This document shows positions 12,301 to 25,900 of a DNA stretch of 64,000 bases, in pieces. The stretch is from assembly GCF_029633865.1 (NCBI RefSeq), contig NC_079219.1:56767989-56831988 (forward strand). The letters run 5' to 3'. Under the pieces are notes generated by a model. It was not told where the DNA came from. It worked only from the letters and a program-made list of their open reading frames with translations, and ran no database searches. How positions within the stretch are numbered: position 1 is the stretch's first letter; each line of letters begins with the position of its first letter. Position numbers and translations under genes: made by a program. Source of the stretch: Lampris incognitus (taxonomy: Eukaryota > Chordata > Actinopteri > Lampriformes > Lampridae).

Positions 12301-15116
12301 ATTAGAGGGACAGCTCAGGTTGGACGGTTTGGAGACAAGGCAAGAGAGACAGATTGAGATGGTTTGGACATGTGTGGAGGAGAGATGCTGGGTATATTGG
12401 GAGAAGGATGTTGAATATGGAGCTGCCAGGGAAGAGGAAAAGAGGAGGTTTATGGATGTGGTGAGGGAGGACATGCAGGTGGCTGGTGTGACAGTGGAAG
12501 ACGCAGAGGACAGGAAGACATGGAAACGATGATCCGCTGTGGCGACCCCTAACGGGAGCAGCCGAAAGTAGTAGTAGTAGTAGACTCTCGTACAAACACA
12601 CCAGGGTTCCTACACATTTTCCATTTCAAAATTCCATACTTTTCCAGACTCAAATTTCCAGGCTTCTCAGTAGATTTTTCCAGACCATATTTGACCTCTG
12701 AGTACAAATAGCTAGATGTTTACCATGTCAATATATGATTTGAAAACCCAACTGTTAAAATGTATGTTACATTCTGACTATGTGTGCTATTATGTTGCTG
12801 TATTAAGTGCTAATATCAGAATCTGGCGGTCTATAAATACACCCAGTTGTAATGCTTCCCTAATGAAAGGTAAGCCAGATACATTTCAACAAACACTGGT
12901 TCCACCGTGGTCTTATTATTATTGTGGTCTTATTATTGACTAAGTTTTTTCTTTCCAATGAAATTAGAATTATTTAGCATATAAATTGAGACCCCACCTC
13001 CTCCTCTGCTCTTTCTGCAAGAATGCACAGCATTAAACTGTGACAAAGGGTGAAGATATGTAATATCATCATGAAAAAGCCATCACTGAAGAGGAGTAAT
13101 TTAGGGTTGATGAATAATCACAAGATCAGTGTTTGTAGGCAGACTACAGATATTAAAGTACAGGGTGTAAAAGGCATTTCAGCCTGGGTGATTACCATGT
13201 GACTGATTTTGCATTAAATTACTAAACTGACCATTAGTAGCATCGGCGGGATAATTCGGCAGTATTTAAACTATCATGATTCATATCCACATTAAAGAAC
13301 TCATCCTACATGCCAGCACTGTCTTTACATAAAATAAAAGGGCTGAAGGCTCATATATCAGATAAAGGGGGTCAGACTCTGCAGCATAGTTGTTCATGTT
13401 GGGAGAATTCATTGATTAAAACACTGTGAATGCGTATATGGACCAGCTAAAAACATTAAAATGGATGCACAAGCAGCAGAACAGACCAGCAGGGTGAACA
13501 ACAGACTTATCATACATAAAATAGGACATATTTCCTCTCAGCCGTTCAGCTTTGAGTCGAGGCAGCAGTTCCTTTCTTTTTTGTCTGAGACTTCCAGAGA
13601 AGTCTCCACTGAAACTTCAAACATCTCTGCCCAAAGAGGAAGTAAACTAACCAGTGCTACCTATACCTGTATTACCTTCCCTTAACTACTACTACTAGTA
13701 CTACTACTTTCTGCTGCTCCCATTAGGGGGCGCCACAGAGGATCATCTGTTTCCATCTCTTCCTGTCCCCTGCATCTTCCTCTGTCACACCCGCCACCTG
13801 CATGTCTTCCCTCACAACATCCATAAACCTCCTCTTTAGCCTTCCTCTTTTCCTCTTCCCTGGCAGCACTATATTCAGCATCCTTCTCCCAACATACCCA
13901 GCATCTCTCCTCCACACATCTGCACAGGTAACTAGGTAACCCAGCCACTGAGGACACATAAACCAGTGCATTTTTTTTCTGGGGGGGGGGGGGGGGTTCC
14001 TCACTTTTTCTCCCCAATTGTATCTGTCCAATTACCCCACTCCTCTGCAGACACGGCCAATTGGGTCTGCAGGGACGCCCGACCAAGCCGGAGGTAACAC
14101 AGGGATTTAAACCGGCAGTCCCCGTGTTGGCAGGCAAAGGAATAGACCGCCACGCTACCCGGGCACCCCAAGCCAGTGTGTTCTTAGTGCCAGTCCCAAG
14201 CCTGGATAAATGGGAAGGGTTGCATCAGGAAGGGCATCCGGCATAAAATCTTTGCCAAATCAAACATGCGGACTTTCCCCTCTTAACATATTTAATAAAT
14301 AATATAATAAATAATATATTATTGTTCCCCCCATATTTTTTACCCTCTTTTATAAAGAGAAAACCGAGAATGAGTTTAAAAAAAGTCACATAATTTGGTT
14401 TTCACGGCGTCTGTGCAGCCTTGTTTATTCACTGTGTCCATGGAAATGACGGTGAACGCAGCCATAAAAGATAGTCCATTTACTTTTCTGATAACTACAT
14501 CACCGCATAACTCAATGTCCAGACAAGCTTAACATTTGGTTATTTGTGATGCTATCTATATATGCAATTCAAAGATATTCCCACATTTTCTTTCAATTTC
14601 ATTCACATTTAATTTTTCCCCCCAATTTCCGGGTTTGGTACAGTTATAAGGCTTCTTGCCTCGCTTTCAACGACACCAAGCTTGCTCCGGCCCACGCTCT
14701 CTCGCACAGCGCTACACATTTTGGCCGCGTTGGCTGCCTGCGCCAAACGCCATGAAAAACACCCTGCTTGTACGATCAATTTATTCTTATCCATCCATTA
14801 TCCAAACCGCTTCTCCTGCTCTCAGGGTCACAGGGATGCTGGAGCCTATCCCAGCAGTCATTGGGCGGCAGGCGGGGAGACACCCTGGACAGGCCGCCAG
14901 TCCATCACAGGCAATTCATTTTTAGAAATTCTGAATTTTATGTACTAGAAAATAGAATAGGGCCAATAAGTCTGGAAATACAAATATTTTTCCATACTTT
15001 TTTCCCATACTTACCCAGACATGGAAATTACTAAAATCAAATTCCATACTTTTCCAAACTGCGTAGGAGCCCTGGAATGGACCCATGTTGCGGTGACAGC
15101 AATAGCAAACTGAGTG

Positions 15117-15151
<35 letters not shown>

Positions 15152-18100
15152 GCATACCTCTTCTTCCAGTTTCCTCAGATTGGTGTGGCTTCTCTGCAGC
15201 TCAGCCTGGGCGTCGTTCCCGTGGCGCTGGGCTTCCTGCGTCTCCTTGCGTGATCTCTCCCTATGCTCCTCCAGCTGAGCCCGGAGTGCCTGTGCCTCCT
15301 CTTTGGAGGAGGCTGACAGAGACTCGTACTGACAGACAGAGGGAGAGACAGGAAGGAAAATGGGATTCGGATACTTCTGTTGGCTATTTCCTGTTGAACA
15401 ACTGATTAAAAATCTCAGCTGCTGCTGTTATTATGCACAGTTTCATCAACACATGTGGAGGGAGTAATGATGGAGGTAAGCCAGTAATACAGGTGTCGTA
15501 AATGTTGATATTGTTATTCTTGCTTTTATTGTTGTGAATATTATGACTTTACTTTGGGACAGGATGCAAATTTTAAGTTCGGTGTAGGTGGTGGTGCATA
15601 GGCATTCAGCTGTTTTTGGGTTGGTTGGTATCATATCAGTGCCTGTGGGTGGATGGTGTGTGGGTGGATGGTGAGCTTGTGTGTGTGTGTGTGTGTGTGG
15701 GGGGGGGGGTGTCAAAATCTACACTATGTTAAAAAGATTTGGCGGTACTGTTTTTTATAGGGAAGTACATTGCAAAAAATCCTGGTACGAATTGCAAGAT
15801 GCATCCACTAAATAAAAATCAATAATCAATAATTAATTTTCTCCCCCTCACCTCCTTGTTCAGTTTCTCCAGAGCTTTCTCCTGCTGTTGTTTGATTTCC
15901 CCAAGCTGGTTGTTGGCCTGTGTGAGCGCCTCCTTCTCTTTCACCTGGTCCTCCAGACGCAGGCTGAGCTCGCTGTGCTCCTGGCCCAGTCGAGAGGCTC
16001 TTCGTTTGGCCTCGTCCAGCTCAGACCGCAGCCCCCTCATCTCAGCGTGGAGAGCCAGCTCGGCCTCGGAGCTCTCCGTGGCGGTGGACTGCAGCTGGGC
16101 CTGAAGGAAATACAAACAGCAGGTTCACAGCCACTGGGTTTTTCAAGATACATGTGACTTTTTGGATATCTAAATACCGAGACCAAACGCCGTGAGACGA
16201 GAGACCTCACCTCTAGACGTGCGAGCTTGTCTTTGAGGCGTGTGTTGGCCTCCTCTTGCTCCAGCTGTGTGTCTTGAAGGGTGTTGAGTTCTAACTGAGC
16301 TTTGCTCAGCCGGATGTTACTGGTGTCTAGGTCGTCTTCGGCCGACAACACCTTCTCTCGGAGACGACTTACCTCCTTCTGCGCCTCACCCAGCTTTTGC
16401 TCCAGCTCTGACACGACTGCTGGGTCTTTAAGCTAGGGGCAAGAAGGCAAAGGAGGCATAACGACTAGTTGGAGACACCACCAAGTATATTAAGAAAAAA
16501 AAAAAAGATCACATGAAGATGAACAGAAAACTCAGGACATCAATAATATGTTTTTGTTTTGTTTTTTTGGACCCCCCCCCCTTTTTCTCCCCAATTGTAT
16601 CCGGCCAATTACCCCACTCTTCTGAGCCGTCCCAGTCTCTGCTCCACCCCCTCTGCCAATCCGAGGAGGGCTGCGGACTACCACATGCCTCCTCCGATAC
16701 ATGTGGCATCGCCAGCCGCTTCTTTTCACCTGACAGTGAGGAGTTTCACCAGGGGGATGTAGTGCGTGGGAGGATCACGCTATTCCCCGCAGTTCCCCCT
16801 CCCCCCTGAACAGGTGCCCCGACCAACCAGAGGAGGCGCTAGTGCAGCGACCAGGACACATAGCCACATCAGGCTTCCCACCCGCAGACACGGCCAATTG
16901 TGTCTGTAGAGACGCCCGACCGAGCCGGAGGTAACATGGGGATTCGATCCGGCGATCCCCGTGTCGGTGGGCAACAGAATAGACCGCCACGCTACCCGGA
17001 TGCCCCGCAGTACTGTGTTTTTATTCTAACTCCTCTAATACTTGGGTTGTTTAGTGTTGAGAAGAAGCCAACCGTTTTGTTTTTTTCTTGAGCCTTGGCC
17101 GCGTCCTCTTTAGCTCTCTGCAGCTGGTCCTTCAGCCGATTGACCTCATACTTCAGCTCCGCCTCCTGCTCCTGGTGAGCTTTTTTTAAGGCGATGACCT
17201 CCATGACCTTCTTATCAAGCTCCGTCCTGTGCTTCTCCACCTCGGACTGCACCTTCTGCAGACTGGTGCGGGAACTTTGGAGCTCCTGAAAAAGAAAAAC
17301 AAATTAAATAAATTGAAGACAAATTACTTGTGTGTGAAAACTTGTGACAAATGGCTTCACAAAACCTTTCTTACATAACACAAATACTGACAAGTAACAC
17401 ATAATTGAATGTTTTTGTTAGTAATATTACCGATTTGAGTATTAATAAAAATATATGCATTTGATTTGCTTATTTGGATCTCTTTTAGCTCTAATGGGCT
17501 GCTCTTTCCAAGAGTCCACAAGTAAATCTCAGGTCAAGTATTAAGAAATACATAATTTCCGTCTCTCCCCACCCAATCAGACGAATCAGGGTTCATAATC
17601 AAACCAGGGTGCAACTCCAGCCCCCATTCCCCTTCTTCACTCTAAACTTGAGGTCATATTCAGCCCCGTCACCGCCCATCAGCCCGCTCACATACACACA
17701 AATACATGCATGCATTACATGTTTGGGTATGAAATGTGCCTCACATAAAGTTTGACCAACTGACCGACGACTGTCCCCTTTATCTTGATTACTGTGCTTC
17801 TCTTCTTCTTCAGATCTTTTAAAGTTTTTAGCACTTTTCATTTACATCGATGGTTCTACAGTGACGGGTAGATCTATTGTAAAGGCCCTGACCTCTGAAT
17901 TCCTCATTATTCGCTGCTTATCATCTGGAGTTATTTTGGGATTTTGAGCTATTCTGCAGTTTCACTCTGATTACAATTCAGTTGAACACAGTTAATACAG
18001 AGAAGGCTCACAGAGAGCCAGCGCTCTTCCAGGAGTGCCCTGTTCACTGGGTTAAACAATGGAAAACAAATACAAAAGTTGAAAAAAAAAGTTGTTAAAG

Positions 18101-21100
18101 AGCCCATATGATGCTATTTCCCAGTTTAATAATTAAATTTTGTGGTCTATTTACAAACATTTGAATTTTTTTTATGGTCAAAAAGCACCCAGTTATACAT
18201 GTTATCGTGTTCAGCGTTTTCTGATTAATCGAATGGTGCCAGGGTCGACGCAATCTGACCTCTACTTTTGATGCTACGACCTTCGGAGTGGCCAGGGGTA
18301 CACTTCCTGTCGGGGATACGGACCTTTGTACGACACCAGCTCCTGCTCTACCAAGCTTTGTTTGAGGCTTCCTGCCTCCGGTCTACCTGGCTGTGTTTGA
18401 GGGTGGGCCAAACTAACTGGTAGGCGGGCATTATGAAATTGTGTTACATAGTGATGTAGATAAGTAAAGGAACAAAATGCTGGACGGGGGCGTCCAGGTA
18501 GCATAGTGGTCTATTCCATTGTCTACCAATATGGGGATCGCCAGTTCGAATCCCCGTGTTACCTCCTGCTTGGTCTGGCATCCCTACAGACACAATTGGA
18601 TGTGTCTGCAGGTGGGGAGCTGGATGTGGGTGTGTGTCCTGGTCACGGCACTAGCGCCTCCTCTGGTTGTTCGGAGTGCCTGTTCAGAGGGGAGGGGGAA
18701 CTGGGGGGAGTAGTGTGATCCTCCCACACGCTATGTCCCCCTGGCGAAACTCCTCACTGTCAGGTGAACAGAAGCAGCTGTCAACTCCACGTGTATCAGA
18801 GGAGGCATGTGGTAGTCCGCAGCCCTCCCCGGATCGGCAGAGGGGGTGGAGCGGCGGGCGGAACAGCTCGGAAGAGTACGGTAATTGGCCGGATACAATT
18901 AGGGGGGAAAATGTGGGGAAAAAAAGAAAATGCCGGACTACAAACTAGGCATTTCAGGCAGTTCAGGAGCAGCGTTTTCTATTGGGGAGAAGGACTCCTT
19001 TTGGCAGTGACATTTTTGGTGCACCTCCTAGTTATATAATACACTAAAAGGAAAGGGAAAAACCCAAAAAGCACAATATGGGCTGTTTAAGAATGACTAC
19101 AAATACATACAAACACAAAAAGAATAAATATAATGAGAAAATAATTAAAAGTGATCACATAGAGCCGGTGGTAATGCTGCAATATGACATGCAAACCCCC
19201 GAGTGTAATGAGATAATCAGGAGGTTTGTTCCTCATATGGCACAAGGTAGCTGAGGGCAGATGTCCCGAAGTCAGATCTTATCTGAGTGATTTCCAGGAT
19301 GAGAAGTATCCTGAGCATGAGTGCAGTATGATGCATTTTTGGTACTGGTAAGATGAGGAGGTAGATGTTGTAGTCATGCTTTATAATAATGATAATGATT
19401 GTGTTCACCTGGTTAAGTGTTTGCACGTGGCTAGGGTCAGGTATCTGCTGTTTCATGGTGCTCACTCTCTCCTGGAGCTCTTTTAGCTCCTCCTCAAACT
19501 CCTCTTTCTCCAGACGAGCTTGCAGAAGTCTGACATACACACATACCAACAATTGATCAAAATTATGGCAGGAACCGTTATCAATATTTGATTATATGAT
19601 CACCCATAGAAGGTCATCTTGGGTTTAGCCACACAGAGATTGAATTAGTAAGAGGAAGAATATCATGTTTTTACTCTAGTTCTTCCATCAACAGTAAAAA
19701 AAAAAGAAAGATCAGTTTTCCCTTATTTCCACATTTTCTACAACTACATTTTTGCCTTAAAAACACACAACTACAAGACCATCAACACCAGACCTCAGTG
19801 CTATCAGAGGAACCGTCTACTCAGTGTGACAGCAAGTGTTTAGAAACTATAGAAACTGCATACGCACATTGTGCATCAATCAATCCTTGCGTGTAATGGT
19901 ACTGATTTCAGTGTGGATGGCCTTAAACACTACAGACAGACAGGTCAGTCATTAGCTCTGCTAGACACATCTAAAAGGTATGAACGTCTAAACACAAGGG
20001 CAGTGTACACTAGTATTTGTCTCACAGTGGCTCAGGGGTGCTGGACGGCTCTCTGACAAGAGAGGTGGCGAGAGTGACCAGGGCAGGATGGAAGAGAGGA
20101 TATAGACACATGTTATTATGGTGACGACACGCAAAAAGTAGGACGATGCCAAGAGGGAGACGGTGCAAACCCCGATAAGAACAAAGCGAGCAAAAGTGAA
20201 CAGATTACATAAACAGTGGGATCCATGTGCAGACTCACTCTTGTTTAGTGGTTCGTAGTTCATCTCTGGTGGTGTGAAACTGCTCCATCCAGTGGCTGCT
20301 CTCATCTCTGCAGTCTTCTAGCTGCTGTTGCAGGGAACGAACTGTGGTGTTCACACGAAGTCGTTCCGCCTCAATACCTGCCTGGGACTAATATTTAAGA
20401 GCAACAAATAAGGAGGTGCAGTTTTTATCCCTGCCATTACTTAGTTGTGGTACGTCACCCACACACGCGGAAAACCATTCGTTATGAAATTGCTTCAAAG
20501 GAGTTCATGGGAGAGGCACTAGTAAATGGTGTGGTCATAGCACTAATTTTCTAAATTTGAAGCATCCAAACCCAGATGCAACTCTCATAAATACTCACAA
20601 AAACTTCAATGGGGTTCGGCTATCACAGAAATCTAACTTGTGACTGACAGCTCACTTTGCCATCAATTAAAATCCCTCAACTTCACTTGGAAAATAAGAT
20701 TAAGTACAAAACGAAGTGTGTGTGTGTGTGCTTGACCACGTGTGTGTGTTACCTGAGACACCTGCTCCATGCTGCTCCTAAGTCTCTCCATGTCAGCACT
20801 GTACTGCTCACGGAGGGCCTCGATCTCCTTGTCATGCGTGGCCACCTCCTCCTTCAACGCTCCCTTCAGGGCGGTCAGCTCCCTCTCTCTTTGCCTCAGC
20901 GTCTCCTCCAGCTTCTGTTTCAGCTGGCACACCTGAGACAGCTCCGTCTGACACACCATCAAGTCCTACGGACACGAGAGGAGGCAGCACCTTACCACCT
21001 TGTTCAACTTCAATGTGTAGTGCTGAAAACTACTGCGGTCTAAAAGGGGCTTCAGTCTGTGTTTTAGCATTGTCACCATTATGCTTACAAAAACTTTCCA

Positions 21101-22009
21101 GAAAGAAATGCTGCAGGTTAACCTGTTTCCTTACTTTGCAGCTGGTAACTGCTATTTTCTTTTTCTAAGCTTTTCACAGAGAAAATTCTGGATTCCTACC
21201 GTGAGCTTTGTGTGCACATCCGAGAGTTTATGTACGTTTAGCGGGTTTTTCTCAATCAGGATGTGTGCTGTACCTTCTTGTTGCTGCTGCTCTCTCTCAG
21301 TTCATCCTGAAACTCAGCCATCTGGTCCTCCATATCTCTGACCCGGGCCTCTGCGTTCTCCCGGTCCATACGCAGCTGAGTCAGCCTGGGAGGGCAGAGA
21401 GGACATGAGCCAATATTTTGGTGTTTCCATTTAGTTTTTCTCATTTGTGCCTTCAAACTTGCACAAAATAGCTTGATGGAAATGCACCGACAGACACGGC
21501 AGGGTGATGCTCAACAAACAATTGTGTCACAATACTACAATCACAGTGTTTCATTACGGTGGGTTCAGTAATAGCTGGCTTTGGAGAGTTGAATATTTAC
21601 TAACTCGCATGATCTTGTGAATATTTGATTGGCTGAGAAATAGGTTTTGTCATTTGTCCCTCTCAAGCCTTATCATCAAGACTTGTGCACTGGGTAAGAT
21701 TTTACTGCATGACCCCTGCCCCCCCCCGCTTATTTCCCACATGTGCTTGAGCATGTACATGTGTGTGTGCGTGCGTGTTCTAGAGTCCTCACTCAAACTG
21801 TGTCTGGTGTAGTTCCTTCTTCTTCCTCTCGAGCATCTCTTGCAGCTGCAAGTTCTCATCCAAACACGACTCCAGCTCATCTTTCAGAGCCAGATTGGAC
21901 TTCCCAACAGAGCCCTGCACATGACCAAATATGAATGAAAATCATTACAAAAAAATTGGGTTGTGGTGGTGTAAAGAACATGCTTTCAGGTAATGTCAGA
22001 ACAAGCTCA

Positions 22010-22052
<43 letters not shown>

Positions 22053-22853
22053 CTACTACTTTCGGCTGCTCCCGTTACGGCCCGCCACAGAGGATCATCG
22101 GTTTCCATCTCTTCTTGTCCTCTGCATCTTCCTCTGTCACACCAGCCACCTGCATGTCCTCCCTCACCACATCCATAAACCTCCTCTTTGGCTTTCCTCT
22201 TTTCTTCTTCTCTGGCAGCTCCATATTCAGCATCCTTCTCCCAATATACCCAGCATCTCTCCTCCACATATGTCCAAACCATCTCAATCTTGTCTCTCTT
22301 GCCTTGTCTCCAAACCATCCAACCTGAGCTGTCCCTCTAATATACTCATTCCTAATCCTGACCTTCTTCGTCACTCCCAGTGAAAATCTTAGCATCTTCA
22401 ACTTTGCCACCTCCAGCTCTACCTCCTGTCTTCTCATCAGTGCCACTGTCTCCAAACGACATAACATGGCTGGTCTCACAACCATCTTGTAAACCTTCCC
22501 TTTAACTTTTGCTGGTACCCTTCTGTCACAAATCACTCCTGACACTCTTCTCCCCCATTCCACCCTGCCTGCACTCTCTTCTTCACCTCTCTTCTGCACT
22601 CCACGTTACTTTGGACAGTTGACCCCAAGTATTTAAACTCATCCACCTTCATCACCTCTACTCCTTGCATCCTCATCATTCCACTGTCCTCCCTCTCATT
22701 CACGCATATGTATTCCGTCTTGCTCCTACTGACTTTCATTCCTCTTCTCCCCAGTGCATACCTCCACCTCTCAAGGCTCTCCTAAACCTGCACCCTACTC
22801 TCACTACAGATCACAGTGTCATCCACGAACATAATAGTCAATGGAGACTCCTG

Positions 22854-22916
<63 letters not shown>

Positions 22917-25900
22917 TATAAAAATAAGGATGTAACATCTTTAAGCCATTATATTTGGGCATTGGCAGACAGAAACATTAATTATTCAACCATCTGGAAA
23001 ATCCTCTCAAAGAACAAAGCATATTCAAAAATGTGCAATCTATGTCTAACTGAAAAATATTTGATCATTTGCAAACCAGAAATGTCCACATTGAATAACA
23101 GGAATGAACTGGCCAGCAGTTGCAGACATAGATGTAAGCACCTATTTTGTAATTATAAATAAATCATGCCAATAGACAAATACCCCCCCCCCCCACTGGA
23201 CCGTTAGCAATCACGTGTTTTTGAACTTTTTAATGTAGGCACCTCTCCCTTTCTCATTGGGCATTGTGCACGTGATGTGCATGACGAGGCAGTAAATGGT
23301 ATGTTTTCCCTCGTAACTTTATTGACAGCTGATGATTGTTTATGGCATGAAACAGGCTTGTACTGTCTCATAAAGAATTTACTTGACTCACTGGATTTAT
23401 ATATATATATAGGGATTAAGTTCTTAAAGGGTATTATTTGGGGTTAGGACAAGCCTACCCAACTCCCTTAAATCGACATATAATGAGTCATTATTAAAGT
23501 TAGATTAGTCCTTGCGTGTGCATATGGGTGCTTTGAAAAACATCTGACCAGGCCAGAGGTCTTGAGGGGTTAATCTGAGGATTAATCTAAGGCCCACTTG
23601 ATCAGATTACAACATAATGACCATTATGTTGCAGTTAGAAGGAGAACACTCAGATGACTGTCATAGCTACAATGTACAAAACAGTTTTTTTCTTCAGTTG
23701 ATAGCTGCTCCTATTCTCAACGGACTCAGCTGATGTGTGTGTATCTGTGCGTGTGTGCGTGTGTGTGTGCACATGTGTGTGTGCACGTGTGTGTGTGTGT
23801 GTGGTATTGGAACAAGTCTGTGTAATAAGATCTTGCTCTAGAATGTCCACCTCCTTTTGAGGCAGCCAGTTCCATTCAGTCATTTGGTCAGCTTTGTCCA
23901 GGCTGTGGCAGTGCACCACCCAAGGCCTCAGAAAGGTCTCGCACTCAAAATGATTTCCTACCTCCTCTCCTCTCTTACAGTCTGTGCCAATTAATGAAAA
24001 ATAATGTCGATCCCTACCGTCCCTAATTTTGACAAATATTTGCCATCAAAAGGTATTTAAAGGTGCCCAGAAGCTTTCAACAACACATTATTAGGTTTGA
24101 ATCAGTAGTATTCTGATGTTCTCTGGTCCTGAACTACTGTCACATCGACCAGTGTAAAAAAACAAAAACATTTCCTGTCCTCAACTAACCCTTCTCTCAT
24201 CTTTATGGTCTACTCACCCTCCTCTCCTCCTGCAGGGCAATCTGTAGGTCGGACACCTTTTTCTCCAGCTCCCTTTTCTCTCTCAACCACTCCTCCCTGG
24301 AGTCCTGTCTGGGCTGATGAGGGAGAGAGGAGAGAGAGAAGAGACATGAGCAGTTTAAACAATACATTTTTTTATTTATAGAGTACTTTTCAAGGTACTC
24401 AAAGACACTTTATATAAACTGAAATGAACACAAAAGCAACACACAGAAAATATATAACACACAACATTAATCGCACATTAAAAGCAATTCTGAAAAGATG
24501 AGTTTTGATTAACAATTTGAACGTGGACAGATCGGTGCAGTCCCTGAGGAGGGGGTTCCGAGCTGGGGGGGGGGCAGCTATGCAGAAGGCTCGGTCACCA
24601 TAGATCCGGTGCTCGGTCATATGTGGTGGAGACAGGAGGTTGGCATCAGAGGAGCGAAGGCTACGGGGAAGGAGTATGGTAGCGGAGCAGGTCGGCAAGG
24701 TGGGACGGAGCCTGGTTATTGGAGGAGGAGGAGACGGACTTTGAATTGGATCCAATGTGGGACAGGGAGCCAGTGGAGGTTCTGGAGGACAGGGGTGACG
24801 TGGTCAAGGGAGCGGGTGAGCAGGTGAGCAGCAGAGTTATGGATGTACTAGAGTTTGTTTAGGAGTTTGGACGATGAGCCGCAGAGAATGCTGTTGGGGT
24901 AGTCAATTCTGGATGTGATGAAGGCATGGATCAAATTTTCGGCAGCAATGAAGGAGAGTGATGGGCGGAGACGTGCAATATTTTTTAGGTGGAAAAAGGT
25001 AGTTCTGGTGATGGTGTTCAAAGGACAGGTTGCTTTCGAAAAATGACTGCGAGGTTGTGAATGTGTGGGGAGGGGGACAGAGTAGAGTTATCGATGGGGA
25101 GGCAGAAGCTGTGAGTGGTTTTGCCAAGGGATTTGGAAACCCAAAACCACGCCACTGATGGATGGCATCTATTCCCTTCAAGATAGGTGATTTAAAAAAA
25201 GAAAGAGAAAGATAAAAAAGACAAACCTGCAGGCTCTGCGTGTTCTGAAAGATGACACGGACTTTGTGCTTGATGGCGGCATCACTCTCACTCGTGCTGT
25301 GGGAAGGTGAAAACAAAAACAAACTTTAAACAGGTCAATTAAGGTGACAAATTGGAGGCCGGCATAAAACCCCCTAGGGGATCAAACTAGTGCAGAGCAT
25401 CTCAGTAATTTGGAATAAGATGGAGGTCCGTACCCTTCCCTCAGGATGCTGTATATGGTCTGCATGACCTGCTCCTCTTTACTGCTCACCTCTGAATTTT
25501 GACCCTGGTCCAGCAAAAGGTCAGGGGTCACCTTTAGAAAGAGAGCATAGTGAGTCCTGCTCTTGCTGTGTTTCAATGCCCTGCCCTTTATTCTCTGAAA
25601 ACAAATTTTAATACCCCATCCAATGAAAAAAAACAAACAAAAAAACCCCATTATCTTACACGTGTTTCTTTCTGATTGGCAGACGCTGTCTCCACAGCAA
25701 CGTATTTCCCTGGGGAAGCCCTCTGATTGGTCGAGAGGCCCGTAACCTTAGTGACAGAGCGCTGGCTTCGGCCCAAGCTACTGTGGGTAGAGGAAGGTGG
25801 CGAGGAGCAGGGGTTGGGAGTAAGGAAAGGGGACACATCTCGGGGATCCTCTGGTGTTGGATAGCGCCCCCTTTGTTGGGTTCCATCATCATTACCGTCA

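Larger units (their letters stand above)
11946..15157 (-). other. cgn intron 13
   Basis: This 3.2-kb intron holds two RTE-like tails, a partial SINE, a dispersed repeat (14784-14925) and a CA tract next to the exon. About 12600-13680 shows no repeat or coding pattern that I recognise. Confidence 0.75.
21915..24217 (-). other. cgn intron 4
   Basis: This 2.3-kb intron contains CA and AT microsatellites, a CA/GT-rich tract near 23735-23805 and an RTE-like retrotransposon fragment. No extra coding exon is seen. Confidence 0.75.

Noticed and set aside
18486-18560. Possible tRNA gene at the SINE head
   Set aside because: A- and B-box-like motifs are present, but there is no cloverleaf or anticodon arm, and the same head recurs in many dispersed copies. 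It is SINE sequence.
22665-23162. 165-codon open frame with a Tyr-Ile run
   Set aside because: It crosses the (AT)n microsatellite and antisense retrotransposon sequence, so it is an artefact.
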